This document shows, one piece after another, positions 41,406 to 50,644 of a DNA stretch of 50,644 nt (position 1 is the stretch's first letter; each line of letters opens with the position of its first letter). The DNA is from Marinobacter manganoxydans MnI7-9 (GTDB lineage Bacteria > Pseudomonadota > Gammaproteobacteria > Pseudomonadales > Oleiphilaceae), in assembly GCF_000235625.1 (NCBI RefSeq), contig NZ_AGTR01000065.1:1-50644 (forward strand), written 5' to 3'. A program made the position numbers and the translations under genes. Below the pieces are notes generated by a model. It made no database searches. It worked only from the letters and a program-made list of their open reading frames with translations, and was not told the origin of the DNA.

Positions 41406-42593
41406 ATGAAAAAACAAACAATCGATACCCGACCTGCAGGGCCCAAGCCCTGGTACGACCCCCGGGTCCGCTCACTCTTCTTTCAGGCGATAGCCATTGC
41501 CCTCGTGTTCTGGGGCGGATGGATTCTCGTCGATAACACGCTTTCCAACATGGAAAGCCGTGGCATCAGCACCGGTTTCGGTTTTCTCGGTGAAACCGCC
41601 GGGTTCGGCATCATCATGAATCTGGTGCCTTATGATGCAACCATGTCTTATGGCCGAACCTTCTGGGTTGGTCTAACCAATACATTGCTTGTTTCCGCGA
41701 TGGGTGTCGTTGCCGCCACCATTCTCGGTTTCATCATTGGTGTTGCGCGACTCTCGAGTAACTGGCTTGTGGCCAAAATGGCGCTGGTTTACATCGAAGT
41801 GATCCGCAACATACCGCTGCTTCTGCAGATTTTCTTCTGGTACTTTGCCGTACTCAGCAATCTTCCGTCACCACGCCAGAGTGTTGATGTCGGTGGAGCG
41901 CTGTTCCTGAACAACCGGGGCCTTTACCTGCCAGATCCAGTGACCCAGGAGGGTTTCGGAATTGTCTGGGGCGGTATTCTGCTTGCCATCGCTGCTGTCG
42001 TCGGGATTCGGATATGGGCGAAAAAACGCCAGTTGGCGACCGGACAGATCTTCCCGACCTTCAAGGTCGGCGTGGCAATTCTGGTGCTGGTACCGATAAT
42101 CTCTTATCTCGTGGCCGGTCGGCCTCTTGAGTGGGATTTGCCAGCGCTCAGGGGCTTCAACTTTGGCGGGGGAATTACCATCATTCCGGAGTTGGCGGCT
42201 CTGTGGATTGCACTGTCGCTGTACACCGCCAGCTTCATCGCTGAAATCGTGCGCTCCGGTATTCTGTCGGTCAGCAAGGGACAAACCGAGGCCTCCAAGG
42301 CTTTGGGGCTGCCCAATGGTCTTACCCTCAGGTTGGTGGTGATACCGCAGGCCATGCGGGTCATCATTCCGCCGCTCACCAGTCAGTATCTGAATCTGGT
42401 GAAAAACTCCTCCCTGGCAACGGCCATCGGTTACCCGGATCTCGTGGCGGTCTTCATGGGCACCACGCTGAATCAGACGGGGCAGGCCGTCGAGGTTGTC
42501 GCCATTACCATGGCGGTATATCTGACCATCAGTCTGCTGATCTCGTTGTTCATGAATATTTACAACCGAGCTGTGGCCATTAAGGAGCGATGA
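41406..42593 (+). CDS. aapQ: General L-amino-acid ABC transporter permease AapQ
   Basis: The 395-residue inner-membrane permease is longer than usual amino-acid permeases, as expected for AapQ, with an insert between the first helices. It contains EVIRNIPLLLQIFFWY, a permease family motif, and the EAA loop in the segment EASKALGLPNGLTLRLVVIPQAMRVI near residue 300. It pairs with AapM. Its stop overlaps the aapM start (ATGATGA around 42590), so the two are translationally coupled. Confidence 0.95.
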   Translation: MKKQTIDTRPAGPKPWYDPRVRSLFFQAIAIALVFWGGWILVDNTLSNMESRGISTGFGFLGETAGFGIIMNLVPYDATMSYGRTFWVGLTNTLLVSAMGVVAATILGFIIGVARLSSNWLVAKMALVYIEVIRNIPLLLQIFFWYFAVLSNLPSPRQSVDVGGALFLNNRGLYLPDPVTQEGFGIVWGGILLAIAAVVGIRIWAKKRQLATGQIFPTFKVGVAILVLVPIISYLVAGRPLEWDLPALRGFNFGGGITIIPELAALWIALSLYTASFIAEIVRSGILSVSKGQTEASKALGLPNGLTLRLVVIPQAMRVIIPPLTSQYLNLVKNSSLATAIGYPDLVAVFMGTTLNQTGQAVEVVAITMAVYLTISLLISLFMNIYNRAVAIKER

Positions 42594-43678
42594 TGACCGA
42601 GTCAACCATGAAAGCACCCAAGAAGGCGCTCCGTCCGGTCAAGTGGATGCGGGAGAACCTGTTCTCCGGCTGGTTCAACACGGTATTGACGCTGGGTGTG
42701 GCCTATCTGCTGGTGACCAGTGTAGGGCCTTTGCTCAACTGGTTTTTCCTCGACGCCAACTTTGTTGGCAGTGATCCGAGCGCCTGTACGGGAGTGGGTG
42801 CCTGCTGGCTGTTTATCAGCCAGCGTCTGAATTTCTTTATCTACGGATTCTACCCGGATGAACTGCAGTGGCGGGTCGACGTGATGTTCCTGCTGCTGGC
42901 GGTTTCCTTTGTACCCCAGTTCATCGAGCGGTTCCCCGGCCGCAAGTGGCTCGGGCTGTTCGGTATCTTTGGTTTGCCCATTGTTGGCTACTTCCTGATT
43001 CCCGGAGGCAGTTTCGGCCTGGAAGAAGTGCAGAGCTCGAAATGGGGCGGCCTGATGCTGACCCTGATCCTGGCTTACATCGGGATTATTGCGTCGTTGC
43101 CCATTGGCATATTGCTGGCGCTGGGTCGTCGCTCCGAGATGCCGATCATCCGCGGGATCTGTGTGGTCTTTATCGAGGTATGGCGGGCGGTTCCGTTGAT
43201 CACGGTTCTGTTCATGGCTTCGGTGATGCTGCCGCTGTTTCTCCCGGAAGGTGTGAACTTCGAGAAACTGGCCCGGGCGCTGATTGGTATAACCCTGTGG
43301 CAGTCCGCTTACATGGCGGAAGTGATTCGCGGTGGCCTGCAGGCCATTCCCCGGGGCCAGTATGAGGCTGCCGATGCTCTGGGGCTGGGATACTGGCGCA
43401 AAATGGGGCTGGTCATCCTGCCGCAGGCTCTGAAGATGGTTATTCCGGGTATCGTGAACACCTTCATTTCCCTGTTCAAGGACACCACGCTGGTGTTGAT
43501 TATCGGCCTCTTCGATATCCTCGGCACAGTCCAGTCCACGGTTACCGATCCGGCCTGGCAGAATGTTGCCATTGAGGGCTATGTATTTGTGGCGTTCTGT
43601 TTCTGGGTCTTCTGCTTCGGCATCTCCAGATACAGCCAGAACCTTGAACGAAAACTAGACACTGGTCATAAGACCTGA
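42590..43678 (+). CDS. aapM: General L-amino-acid ABC transporter permease AapM
   Basis: The 362-residue inner-membrane permease has the family motif [14 protein letters not shown] and the EAA loop [30 protein letters not shown] near residue 270. It forms the channel with AapQ. AAGGAG lies about 8 bases upstream. Two ATGs (42590 and 42593) are possible starts. aapP follows after 11 bases. Confidence 0.95.
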   Translation: MMTESTMKAPKKALRPVKWMRENLFSGWFNTVLTLGVAYLLVTSVGPLLNWFFLDANFVGSDPSACTGVGACWLFISQRLNFFIYGFYPDELQWRVDVMFLLLAVSFVPQFIERFPGRKWLGLFGIFGLPIVGYFLIPGGSFGLEEVQSSKWGGLMLTLILAYIGIIASLPIGILLALGRRSEMPIIRGICVVFIEVWRAVPLITVLFMASVMLPLFLPEGVNFEKLARALIGITLWQSAYMAEVIRGGLQAIPRGQYEAADALGLGYWRKMGLVILPQALKMVIPGIVNTFISLFKDTTLVLIIGLFDILGTVQSTVTDPAWQNVAIEGYVFVAFCFWVFCFGISRYSQNLERKLDTGHKT

Positions 43679-43689
43679 CGGGTAATCCT

Positions 43690-44487
43690 ATGACAGACCA
43701 AACACAAACCTCAGAAATGCAGACCCCGCCGAAGGACCAGCCGGGAAAAAAACCGGGGATTATCCGGGTTGAGGGCATGCACAAGTGGTACGGGGACTTC
43801 CATGTTCTCAAAGATCTCAACCTGACCGTTGATCAGGGCGAGAGAATTGTCATCTGTGGGCCATCCGGCTCGGGAAAATCCACCTTCATCCGTTGCATCA
43901 ACCGGCTGGAGGAGCATCAGCAGGGCAAAATCATTGTTGATGGTATCGAGCTGACCGATGATGTCCGCCACATTGATACGGTTCGGCGGGAAGTCGGCAT
44001 GGTGTTTCAGCACTTCAACCTCTTCCCGCACCTGACCGTCCTGGAAAACTGCTGCCTGTCGCCGATCTGGGTGCGAAAAACGCCCCGAAAGGAAGCGGAG
44101 GCATCTGCGATGGAGTACCTTGAGCGGGTCAAGATCCCGGATCAGGCTAACAAATTCCCGGGGCAGCTTTCGGGCGGCCAGCAACAGCGTGTGGCGATTG
44201 CCAGGGCCCTGTGCATGAAGCCCAAGATCATGCTGTTCGACGAGCCAACCTCGGCCTTGGATCCGGAGATGATCAAGGAAGTGCTGGACGTAATGATTGA
44301 ATTGGCGGGAAGCGGTATGACCATGCTCTGCGTAACCCATGAGATGGGTTTTGCCAAGACGGTGGCGGACCGTGTGATTTTCATGGACGGTGGCGAGATT
44401 GTGGAGCAGGCACCTCCCCACGAGTTCTTTACCAACCCACAGGAAGCCAGAACTCAGAAGTTCCTCCAGCAGATACTCGCGCACTGA
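43690..44487 (+). CDS. aapP: General L-amino-acid ABC transporter ATP-binding protein
   Basis: The 265-residue ATPase has Walker [10 protein letters not shown] (57-65), the Q-loop in VFQHFN, the signature LSGGQQQR (160-167), Walker B/D-loop [11 protein letters not shown] (181-191) and the H-loop VTHE. It powers uptake through AapQM. The N-terminal 22 residues are hydrophilic and extend before the usual start of the domain. The operon ends at the terminator 44498-44527. Confidence 0.97.
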   Translation: MTDQTQTSEMQTPPKDQPGKKPGIIRVEGMHKWYGDFHVLKDLNLTVDQGERIVICGPSGSGKSTFIRCINRLEEHQQGKIIVDGIELTDDVRHIDTVRREVGMVFQHFNLFPHLTVLENCCLSPIWVRKTPRKEAEASAMEYLERVKIPDQANKFPGQLSGGQQQRVAIARALCMKPKIMLFDEPTSALDPEMIKEVLDVMIELAGSGMTMLCVTHEMGFAKTVADRVIFMDGGEIVEQAPPHEFFTNPQEARTQKFLQQILAH

Positions 44488-44497
44488 AACCAAGACT

Positions 44498-44527
44498 AAA
44501 AAAGCCGGGCATTTGCCCGGCTTTTTT
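44498..44527. terminator. Bidirectional terminator between aapP and lpxH
   Basis: A perfect stem AAAAAAGCCGGGC with its complement around a 4-base loop, with A- and T-runs. The plus-strand T-run provides the lpxH stop codon (44526-44528, TAA on the minus strand), so the lpxH coding end and the terminator overlap. Confidence 0.93.
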
Positions 44528-45251
44528 ACAACGGCTCCTTGAATAGCTCGGGCTCCTTGCCTGGCTCTGCCTCAAGCCACCAAACGTTCTTGTCCCAGTC
44601 TCCCAGTACAATACGCTTTGCCGGCGACCCGTTGGCCGTCAGTTCATGAACCGCGGGGCGATGGGTGTGGCCATGGATCATTCGCTGGACACCGTGCGTT
44701 TCCAAGTCCTTGACCACTTCCTCGGGCGTTACGTCCATGATGAACTCCTCCTTGCCCTGATTTTTCGCCATGCTGATTTCCCGTAGCTGGCGGGCCATTT
44801 GCTGGCGGTCTTTCAGGGGGCGCTGGAGTATCATCTGCTGCCACTGCGGGTTACGCATGTTGGCCCGGAACTTCTGGTATTCCACATCGGCGGTGCACAG
44901 GCTGTCGCCATGCATCAGCAGGGTAGGGGTACCGTACAGATCAATCACCGTCGGATCGTCCAGCAGCGTTGCGCCGGCCCGGTCGCAGAAGTCCTGGCCG
45001 ATCAGAAAGTCCCGGTTGCCGTGCATCAGGAAAATCCTGGTGCCGCTGTCCCGCAGTTTTCGAAGGGCAGTCGCAATCTGCTCCTGGAGCGGCGTGCGTT
45101 CGTCATCTCCTATCCACGCCTCAAAGAAATCACCGAGAATATACAGCTGATCAACACCACTGGCTTTCCCGTCGAGAAAGCCCAGAAATGCCTCAGTAAT
45201 ATCCGGACGGGATTCCTCGAGGTGAAGATCTGAAATAAACAGCGTGGTCAC
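44526..45251 (-). CDS. lpxH: UDP-2,3-diacylglucosamine diphosphatase
   Basis: The 241-residue calcineurin-like phosphoesterase makes lipid X in lipid A synthesis. Metal ligands are visible as Asp8 and His10 (FISDLHLEE), Asp41 ([12 protein letters not shown]), Asn79 (MHGNRDF), then LMHGDSLC and HGHTHRP. Its start overlaps the ppiB stop by 4 bases (45248-45251), so the two are co-transcribed and probably coupled, the usual ppiB-lpxH pairing in gammaproteobacteria. Confidence 0.95.
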   Translation of the reverse strand: MTTLFISDLHLEESRPDITEAFLGFLDGKASGVDQLYILGDFFEAWIGDDERTPLQEQIATALRKLRDSGTRIFLMHGNRDFLIGQDFCDRAGATLLDDPTVIDLYGTPTLLMHGDSLCTADVEYQKFRANMRNPQWQQMILQRPLKDRQQMARQLREISMAKNQGKEEFIMDVTPEEVVKDLETHGVQRMIHGHTHRPAVHELTANGSPAKRIVLGDWDKNVWWLEAEPGKEPELFKEPL

Positions 45252-45748
45252 GCGTCCTCCAGAACCTCGGCTTTTTCGATTACCACGTCATCGGCAGGCA
45301 CATCCTGGTGGCCTGCACGCATGGTGGTGCGCACTGCTCGAATCGCGTTTACCGTGTCCATGCCGTCGGCCACTTTGCCGAACACGCAGTAGCCCCAGCC
45401 TTCCGCGTTTTTGGCGGTGTGGTCCAGGAAGCCGTTATTCTCAACGTTAATAAAGAACTGGGCTGTGGCAGAGTGCGGGTCCATGGTGCGTGCCATGGCA
45501 ATGGTTCCCTGCATGTTGCTCAGTCCGTTATCGGCTTCGTTCTGAATCGAATCGCGGGTTTTACGTGGGGTCATGCCCGGCTCGAAGCCGCCGCCCTGAA
45601 TCATGAAATTGCTGATCACACGGTGAAAAATCAGGCCATCGTAAAAACCGTCGCGAACGTACTGTTCAAAGTTTTTGGCGGTTTCCGGTGCCTTGTCGTA
45701 GTCCAGTTCTAGCTTGATGTCACCGTAGTTGGTTTTCAGCAGAATCAT
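45248..45748 (-). CDS. ppiB: Peptidyl-prolyl cis-trans isomerase, cyclophilin type
   Basis: The 166-residue cytoplasmic cyclophilin has the active-site segment [18 protein letters not shown] near residue 40 and later [10 protein letters not shown] and FGKVADGMD motifs. It has no signal peptide, so it is PpiB rather than the periplasmic PpiA. It lies upstream of lpxH and divergent from glnS, as in E. coli relatives. Confidence 0.94.
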   Translation of the reverse strand: MILLKTNYGDIKLELDYDKAPETAKNFEQYVRDGFYDGLIFHRVISNFMIQGGGFEPGMTPRKTRDSIQNEADNGLSNMQGTIAMARTMDPHSATAQFFINVENNGFLDHTAKNAEGWGYCVFGKVADGMDTVNAIRAVRTTMRAGHQDVPADDVVIEKAEVLEDA

Positions 45749-45886
45749 CAGGTTTTCCTGTTCAGAAAGGTTAGGTACGTTAACGGCCCCATTGTACTCA
45801 AGACTTTCCCGCTATGCATGAGTCCGGAAAGGATTTGTGAGTATAATACGCGGTTTAAGATTCACTCCCCTTTTAACAGAGATTGT

Positions 45887-47566
45887 ATGAGCGCCGAGTC
45901 GAAGAAAGCCCACAACTTTATCCAGAGCCTGATCGAAGACGCCATCGCCAGCGGAGAGCACACCGGCAAGGTGGTCACCCGATTCCCGCCGGAGCCCAAT
46001 GGCTACCTGCATATTGGTCACGCCAAATCGATCTGCCTGAACTTTGGCATCGCCGAGACCTTTTCCGGCGACTGTAACCTTCGGTTTGACGACACCAACC
46101 CGGAAAAGGAAAACCAGGAATACATCGACGCCATCAAGCAGGATGTGGAATGGCTTGGTTACGAGTGGGCCGGGGACGTGCTTTATGCCTCGGATTACTT
46201 TGATGCGCTTTATGAATTTGCCGAGGAACTGATTACCCGGGACAAGGCTTACGTCTGCGCCCTGACGGCAGATGAAATGGCCGAGTATCGCGGTAGTCTC
46301 AAAGAGCCGGGCAGGAACAGCCCTTACCGGGATCGGCCGGTGGAAGAAAGTCTGCAACTGTTCCGCGATATGCGGGACGGCAAGTATCAGAACGGCGAAC
46401 TGGTGCTGCGGGCCAAGATCGATATGTCTTCTCCGAACATCAACATGCGGGATCCGATTCTTTATCGCATCCGCTACGCCGAACATCACCAGACCGGGAA
46501 CAAGTGGTGCATCTACCCGATGTATGACTTCACCCATCCCATTTCGGATGCCTTGGAGGGGATTACCCACTCCCTGTGCACGCTGGAATTCGAGGACCAC
46601 CGGCCGCTGTATGACTGGGTTCTGGATAACATCTCCGGCCCCTGCCACCCGCGCCAGATCGAGTTTGCGCGGCTGAATCTGAACTACACCATCACCTCCA
46701 AGCGGAAGCTCAAGCGTCTGGTGGATGAGAATGTAGTTGATGGCTGGAACGATCCGCGTATGCCAACCATTTCCGGTATGCGCCGGCGTGGCTACACGCC
46801 GGAGTCCATCCGCACCTTCTGCGACATGATCGGGGTGAACAAGGCCGGCGGCACTGTGGATGTGGGCATGCTTGAGCACGCCATTCGCGAAGACCTCAAC
46901 ACCCGGGCCCCGAGAGCCATGTGTGTGATGCGCCCGTTGAAAGTCACGCTGACCAATTACCCGGCGGATCAAAGCGAAACGCTCACCTTGCCAGTGCACC
47001 CGCAAAATCCGGATATGGGCGAGCGGGAAGTGCCCTGGACCCAGACTCTGTATATCGACCGGGAAGATTTCGAAATGGAGCCGCCGCGTAAATGGAAGCG
47101 GCTGGCCCCGGACCAGGCAGTACGCCTCCGTGGCGGCTATGTGATGACCTGCCGGGAAGTGATTCGTGACGACAGTGGCCAGATTGTCGAGCTCAAGTGT
47201 GAGTACGATCCCAACACCCTGGGCGTCAATCCCGAGGGCTACAAACCGAACGGCGTGATTCACTGGGTTTCGGCGAGTGACAGTGTAGAGGCAGACATCA
47301 ATCTGTATGACCGCCTGTTTAACCACGAGTCGCCGGACAGTGACAAGGAAGGCGATCTGATGGATCACCTGAATCCGGAATCGCTGGTGGTTCTCAAAGG
47401 CGCGCGCGTCGAAAAGAGTCTTGTCGCGCCCCGTATGGATCTTCCATACCAGTTCGAGCGGGAAGGCTACTTCTTCTGTGATCAGGCCCATACCGAGGCT
47501 GCCGGTCGGCCGGTATTCAACCGCACTGTTACGCTCAGGGATTCCTGGGGCAAGGGGGGCAAGTGA
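45887..47566 (+). CDS. glnS: Glutaminyl-tRNA synthetase
   Basis: The 559-residue class I enzyme has the HIGH motif at 42-45 (LHIGHAKS), RFPPEPNG just before it, and the KMSKS-equivalent at residues 270-273 (TSKR). The C-terminal beta-barrel anticodon-binding part is complete. The start is ATG 45887 ([13 protein letters not shown]); an upstream in-frame start adds 23 unconserved residues. A perfect -10 TATAAT lies at 45842-45847 with a poor -35. Its stop overlaps the cysS start (GTGA, 47563-47566), so two tRNA synthetases are coupled. Confidence 0.97.
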   Translation: MSAESKKAHNFIQSLIEDAIASGEHTGKVVTRFPPEPNGYLHIGHAKSICLNFGIAETFSGDCNLRFDDTNPEKENQEYIDAIKQDVEWLGYEWAGDVLYASDYFDALYEFAEELITRDKAYVCALTADEMAEYRGSLKEPGRNSPYRDRPVEESLQLFRDMRDGKYQNGELVLRAKIDMSSPNINMRDPILYRIRYAEHHQTGNKWCIYPMYDFTHPISDALEGITHSLCTLEFEDHRPLYDWVLDNISGPCHPRQIEFARLNLNYTITSKRKLKRLVDENVVDGWNDPRMPTISGMRRRGYTPESIRTFCDMIGVNKAGGTVDVGMLEHAIREDLNTRAPRAMCVMRPLKVTLTNYPADQSETLTLPVHPQNPDMGEREVPWTQTLYIDREDFEMEPPRKWKRLAPDQAVRLRGGYVMTCREVIRDDSGQIVELKCEYDPNTLGVNPEGYKPNGVIHWVSASDSVEADINLYDRLFNHESPDSDKEGDLMDHLNPESLVVLKGARVEKSLVAPRMDLPYQFEREGYFFCDQAHTEAAGRPVFNRTVTLRDSWGKGGK

Positions 47567-48951
47567 TCCGCATCTACAATACTCTGACCCAACAGAAGGA
47601 AGAGTTTCGGCCAATTGAGCCTGGCAAGGTCCGGATGTACGTCTGCGGTATGACAGTCTATGACTACTGCCACCTGGGGCATGCCCGGGTGCTGGTAGCC
47701 TTTGATGTGATTACCCGTTACCTGCGTCATCGCGGTTACGACGTGAACTATGTTCGCAATATCACCGATATTGACGACAAGATCCTGCGCCGTGCGGATG
47801 AAAACGGTGAGCCCTATGACGAACTCACGGACCGGATGATCAAAGCCATGCACGAAGACGAAGCCCGTCTCGGCGTGCTGTCACCGGATGAAGAGCCCCG
47901 AGCTACCGCGTATATCGACGAAATTATCGCGATGATCCACAAACTGATTGCCGGCGGCCACGCCTACGCAGCGGACAATGGTGACGTCTACTTTTCGGTC
48001 GATTCCTTCGATGACTACGGCAAGCTCAGCAAGAAAAAGCTGGAGGATCTTCTGGCGGGCGCGCGGGTGGATGTTCAGGAAGCCAAGCGAAGCCCTGCAG
48101 ATTTCGCGTTGTGGAAAGCGGCAAAGGCAGGGGAGGTCAGCTGGCCGTCGCCCTGGGGCGATGGTCGTCCTGGCTGGCACATCGAGTGCTCTGCGATGTC
48201 CACCTGCTGTCTCGGCGACACATTCGATATTCACGGCGGTGGCCCGGATCTGTTGTTCCCGCACCATGAGAACGAGATTGCCCAGTCAGAATGTGCCACT
48301 GGCCACACTTTTGTGAACACCTGGATGCACGCGGGTGCCATCCGGGTGAACAAAGAAAAGATGTCCAAGTCCCTGGGTAACTTCTTCACCATCCGCGAGA
48401 TCATGGAGAAGTACCCGGCAGAAGTGGTCCGTTACTTCCTGGTTTCCAGCCACTATCGTAGCCAGGTGGATTACTCTGAGGAAAATCTGGCTGAGGCCGG
48501 CCGAACTCTGACCCGTTTGTACCATGCGCTCAGAGGCATCGTGCCCGCCAAGGCCGCCGATGTGCCGGAATCCGAGCACGACGAGCGGTTTGCCGAGGCG
48601 ATGGACGATGACTTCAACACCGCGGGTGCAATTGCCGTCCTGCACGCTGTTGCCAACGAAATCAATCAGCATCGTCGCGATGGTCGTGAAGACGATGCCA
48701 AGCAAAGTGCGGCGATTCTGGTAAGGCTTGGTGGTGTTCTGGGGCTGCTGCAGCAGGATCCCGAGGCGTTCTTCCAGGCAGACACGGGTGGTGAGCTTAG
48801 CGCCGAAGACATTGAAGCAATGATCCAGGCCAGGGCTGATGCCCGCAAGGCAAAGAATTTTGCCGAGGCCGACCGGATCCGCGACGAGCTCCTCGAGAAA
48901 GGTATTATTCTGGACGATTCCCGAGAGGGGACGACCTGGCGTAAAGCCTGA
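47563..48951 (+). CDS. cysS: Cysteinyl-tRNA synthetase
   Basis: The 462-residue class I enzyme has the zinc ligand Cys28 (YVCGMTVYD), the HIGH-type motif HLGH (37-40) and the KMSKS motif at 266-270 ([10 protein letters not shown]), with the WHIECSAMS zinc-ligand segment near residue 206. The GTG start overlaps the glnS stop by 4 bases, and AAGGGGGGC provides the ribosome site. The C-terminal helical domain ends with [10 protein letters not shown], as in the family. Confidence 0.97.
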   Translation: MIRIYNTLTQQKEEFRPIEPGKVRMYVCGMTVYDYCHLGHARVLVAFDVITRYLRHRGYDVNYVRNITDIDDKILRRADENGEPYDELTDRMIKAMHEDEARLGVLSPDEEPRATAYIDEIIAMIHKLIAGGHAYAADNGDVYFSVDSFDDYGKLSKKKLEDLLAGARVDVQEAKRSPADFALWKAAKAGEVSWPSPWGDGRPGWHIECSAMSTCCLGDTFDIHGGGPDLLFPHHENEIAQSECATGHTFVNTWMHAGAIRVNKEKMSKSLGNFFTIREIMEKYPAEVVRYFLVSSHYRSQVDYSEENLAEAGRTLTRLYHALRGIVPAKAADVPESEHDERFAEAMDDDFNTAGAIAVLHAVANEINQHRRDGREDDAKQSAAILVRLGGVLGLLQQDPEAFFQADTGGELSAEDIEAMIQARADARKAKNFAEADRIRDELLEKGIILDDSREGTTWRKA

Positions 48952-49004
48952 ATTTCCGGGAGCTGCCGGTTGGTCAGACCAGTTTTGCGCCTGCAGGAAT
49001 GATC

Positions 49005-49026
49005 TTGTAAGGATTTTCCCTTACAA
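49005..49026. promoter_or_regulatory. 22-bp palindrome overlapping the probable glcB promoter
   Basis: TTGTAAGG (49005-49012) and CCTTACAA (49019-49026) form a perfect 8-bp inverted repeat with a 6-base centre. The right arm overlaps a -10-like TACAAT (49022-49027) with no good -35, so an activator or repressor binding here would act directly on the promoter. It is 76 bases before the glcB start. Confidence 0.55.
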
Positions 49027-49101
49027 TGCGGCGCTCAAATTAGAATGCCCCCTCAAGATGAAGGGGGAGTCGGGAAACGTAACCCACTGAGGCAGACAAC
49101 G

Positions 49102-50644
49102 ATGACAGAACGCGTACAAGTCGGCGGCATTCAGGTCGCAAAGAATCTGTATGATTTCGTGAACAACGAAGCGATCCCGGGCACCGGAATCGATGCCGAT
49201 AAATTCTGGGCAGAATTTGACAAGATCGTGAACGAGCTGGCGCCACGCAACCGTGAATTGCTGGCCAAGCGTGATGCTATCCAGGAAAAAATGGACAGCT
49301 GGAACCGGGATCACAAGGGCCAGAAGCTCGACATGGGCGAATACAAGTCTTTCCTGAAAGACATTGGTTACCTGGTTGACGAGCCTTCCGAGTTCAAGAT
49401 CTCCACCTCCAATGTCGACCCGGAAGTGGCAACCATGGCCGGCCCTCAGCTGGTGGTGCCGATCATGAACGCCCGTTTTGCTCTGAACGCTGCGAACGCG
49501 CGTTGGGGTAGCCTGTACGATGCGCTGTACGGTACCGACGCGATTTCCGAGGAAGACGGCGCTGAAAAAGGCCGTGGCTACAATCCGGTTCGCGGTGCCA
49601 AAGTTATCGAGTGGGCCCGCAACCTGCTCGACAGCTCGGCACCGCTGGCCTCTGGCAGTCACAAAGATGCTGCCAAGTATGTAGTTGAAGGTGGCAAACT
49701 GGTCGTCAAGCTGCAGAACGGTGACTCCACGGGCCTGAAAGACGAAGCCGGCTTTGTTGGCTACACCGGTGCTGCTGATGCGCCCACCGGCGTGCTGCTG
49801 GTCAAGAACGGCATGCACTTCGAGATCCAGATTGACGCCAGCCACCCGATTGGCAAAGACGACGGTGCCCACGTCAAAGACGTGCTGATGGAGTCTGCAC
49901 TGACCACCATCATGGATTGCGAAGACTCGGTAGCTGCCGTAGACGCCGACGACAAGGCACTTGCGTACCGCAACTGGCTGGGCCTGATGAAGGGCGATCT
50001 GCAGGAAACCTTCGAGAAAGGTGGCGAGCAGTTGACCCGCAAGATGAATGCGGATCGCACCTACACCGCGGCAGATGGCAGCGAGCTGAGCCTGAAAGGC
50101 CGCAGCCTGATGTTTATCCGTAACGTCGGCCACCTGATGACCAACCCGGCCATCCTGCTGAAAGACGGTAACGAAGTGCCGGAAGGTCTGATGGACGGTC
50201 TGATCACCTCACTGATCGCCATTCACGACATGAAGGGCAATGGCAAGTTCCAGAACAGCACCAAAGGCTCCATGTATATCGTGAAGCCTAAGATGCACGG
50301 GCCGGAAGAGGTTGCATTCACCAACGAATTTTTCGGTCGTGTCGAGGATGCATTGAGCCTGCCGCGCTTCAGCCTGAAGGTCGGCATCATGGACGAGGAG
50401 CGTCGCACCACAGTTAACCTGAAAGCCTGTATCCACGCCGCGAAAGAGCGGGCTGTGTTTATTAACACCGGTTTCCTGGATCGCACCGGGGATGAGATCC
50501 ATACCTCCATGGAGCTGGGTCCGTTTATCCGCAAGGGTGCGATGAAGCAGGCGACCTGGATCAATGCCTACGAGCAGTGGAACGTGGACATCGGCCTGGA
50601 AACCGGTTTCCGTGGCGTTGCCCAGATTGGTAAGGGCATGTGGG
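49102..50644 (+). CDS. glcB: Malate synthase G, 5' part cut by the window edge
   Basis: The first 514 codons are present (a full family member is about 720). The enzyme condenses glyoxylate and acetyl-CoA to malate, for growth on glycolate/glyoxylate or acetate. Recognisable parts are the [11 protein letters not shown] start, [32 protein letters not shown], Arg334 ([14 protein letters not shown]. coli Arg338), Glu432 (MDEERR) and Asp460 ([11 protein letters not shown]), the equivalents of the Mg ligands Glu427 and Asp455. The catalytic base Asp631 lies beyond the window. GAGG lies 9 bases before the ATG. A palindrome overlaps the likely promoter, and a C5/G5 hairpin (49048-49067) lies in the leader. 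Confidence 0.95.
   Translation, partial: MTERVQVGGIQVAKNLYDFVNNEAIPGTGIDADKFWAEFDKIVNELAPRNRELLAKRDAIQEKMDSWNRDHKGQKLDMGEYKSFLKDIGYLVDEPSEFKISTSNVDPEVATMAGPQLVVPIMNARFALNAANARWGSLYDALYGTDAISEEDGAEKGRGYNPVRGAKVIEWARNLLDSSAPLASGSHKDAAKYVVEGGKLVVKLQNGDSTGLKDEAGFVGYTGAADAPTGVLLVKNGMHFEIQIDASHPIGKDDGAHVKDVLMESALTTIMDCEDSVAAVDADDKALAYRNWLGLMKGDLQETFEKGGEQLTRKMNADRTYTAADGSELSLKGRSLMFIRNVGHLMTNPAILLKDGNEVPEGLMDGLITSLIAIHDMKGNGKFQNSTKGSMYIVKPKMHGPEEVAFTNEFFGRVEDALSLPRFSLKVGIMDEERRTTVNLKACIHAAKERAVFINTGFLDRTGDEIHTSMELGPFIRKGAMKQATWINAYEQWNVDIGLETGFRGVAQIGKGMW

Noticed and set aside
46682-46711. GlnRS has TSKR instead of MSKR at its KMSKS-equivalent loop
   Set aside because: The catalytic Lys is kept, and I believe the same variant occurs in pseudomonad GlnRS, so it is not a notable defect.
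45812-47614. 600-codon open frame antisense to glnS
   Set aside because: It mirrors glnS frame-for-frame, has no recognisable domain, and such long antisense frames are a usual by-product of GC-rich codon bias.
49021-50133. 370-codon open frame antisense to glcB
   Set aside because: Malate synthase G is unambiguous on the plus strand across this region; the reverse frame has no known domain.
1-50644. Search for tRNA, rRNA, CRISPR, integrase, toxin-antitoxin or defence genes
   Set aside because: None found by reading intergenic regions and gene products; apart from the IS at the left edge the window looks like stable core chromosome.

Overview
The window reads as chromosomal DNA of a marine, Marinobacter-like gammaproteobacterium. 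This is an inference from gene content and order (ppsR/ppsA-rraA, rne-rluC-sppA-maf-yceD-rpmF-plsX-fab, finR/fpr, aapJQMP, acnB, glcB) and from the moderately high GC of the coding regions; no rRNA or species marker is present. Almost every base is accounted for by ordinary, well-conserved genes. I see no CRISPR array, tRNA or rRNA gene, prophage, or defence island. The only mobile element is one IS1182-type insertion sequence at the left edge.

Layout: (1) 1-1589, an IS1182-like element whose right end abuts, and supplies the stop codon of, ppsR. (2) 1587-8456, the divergent ppsR/ppsA pair (PEP synthase and its regulatory kinase), rraA, a PilZ plus SH3/coiled-coil membrane-protein pair, a YciI protein, a PHP-domain nuclease (RNase AM type) and a YecA/YgfB protein. 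(3) 8460-15675, rne with a long leader, divergent from rluC-HAD phosphatase-sppA, then maf in the opposite direction. (4) 15814-23765, the classical yceD-rpmF-plsX-fabD-fabG-acpP-fabF-pabC-mltG-tmk fatty-acid/cell-envelope cluster, in which holB does not follow tmk. (5) 23867-31625, transport genes: an AraC regulator, the Na+/proline symporter putP, and a TAXI-type TRAP transporter with a TSUP permease and a quinone-oxidoreductase-like enzyme. (6) 31700-36951, acnB, miaE and the divergent finR/fpr pair. (7) 37066-40028, a membrane-anchored PQQ-type sugar dehydrogenase, a thioesterase and an uncharacterised lipoprotein with a lysozyme-like motif. (8) 40290-44487, the aapJQMP general amino-acid ABC transporter behind a sigma-54/NtrC-like promoter. 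(9) 44526-50644, lpxH and ppiB in one direction, glnS-cysS in the other, and the 5' 514 codons of glcB (malate synthase G), cut by the window edge.

Functionally the segment combines carbon-flux control (PEP synthase and PpsR, aconitase B, malate synthase), RNA decay and its inhibition (RNase E, RraA, an RNase AM homologue), envelope and lipid synthesis, and nitrogen/amino-acid uptake. The most useful new observations are small. A lipoprotein at 39141 carries a T4-lysozyme-like E...D-x7-GIGH signature. Several intergenic dyads or phased repeats look like operators (upstream of the AraC gene, putP, glcB and aapJ). The acnB leader contains a 16-bp stem that pairs fully only in the acnB sense. 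yceD appears to be transcribed from a near-leaderless consensus promoter. rne has an apparent leader of about 530 nt starting inside the rluC promoter region. A sugar dehydrogenase is fused to a membrane domain of four to five helices.
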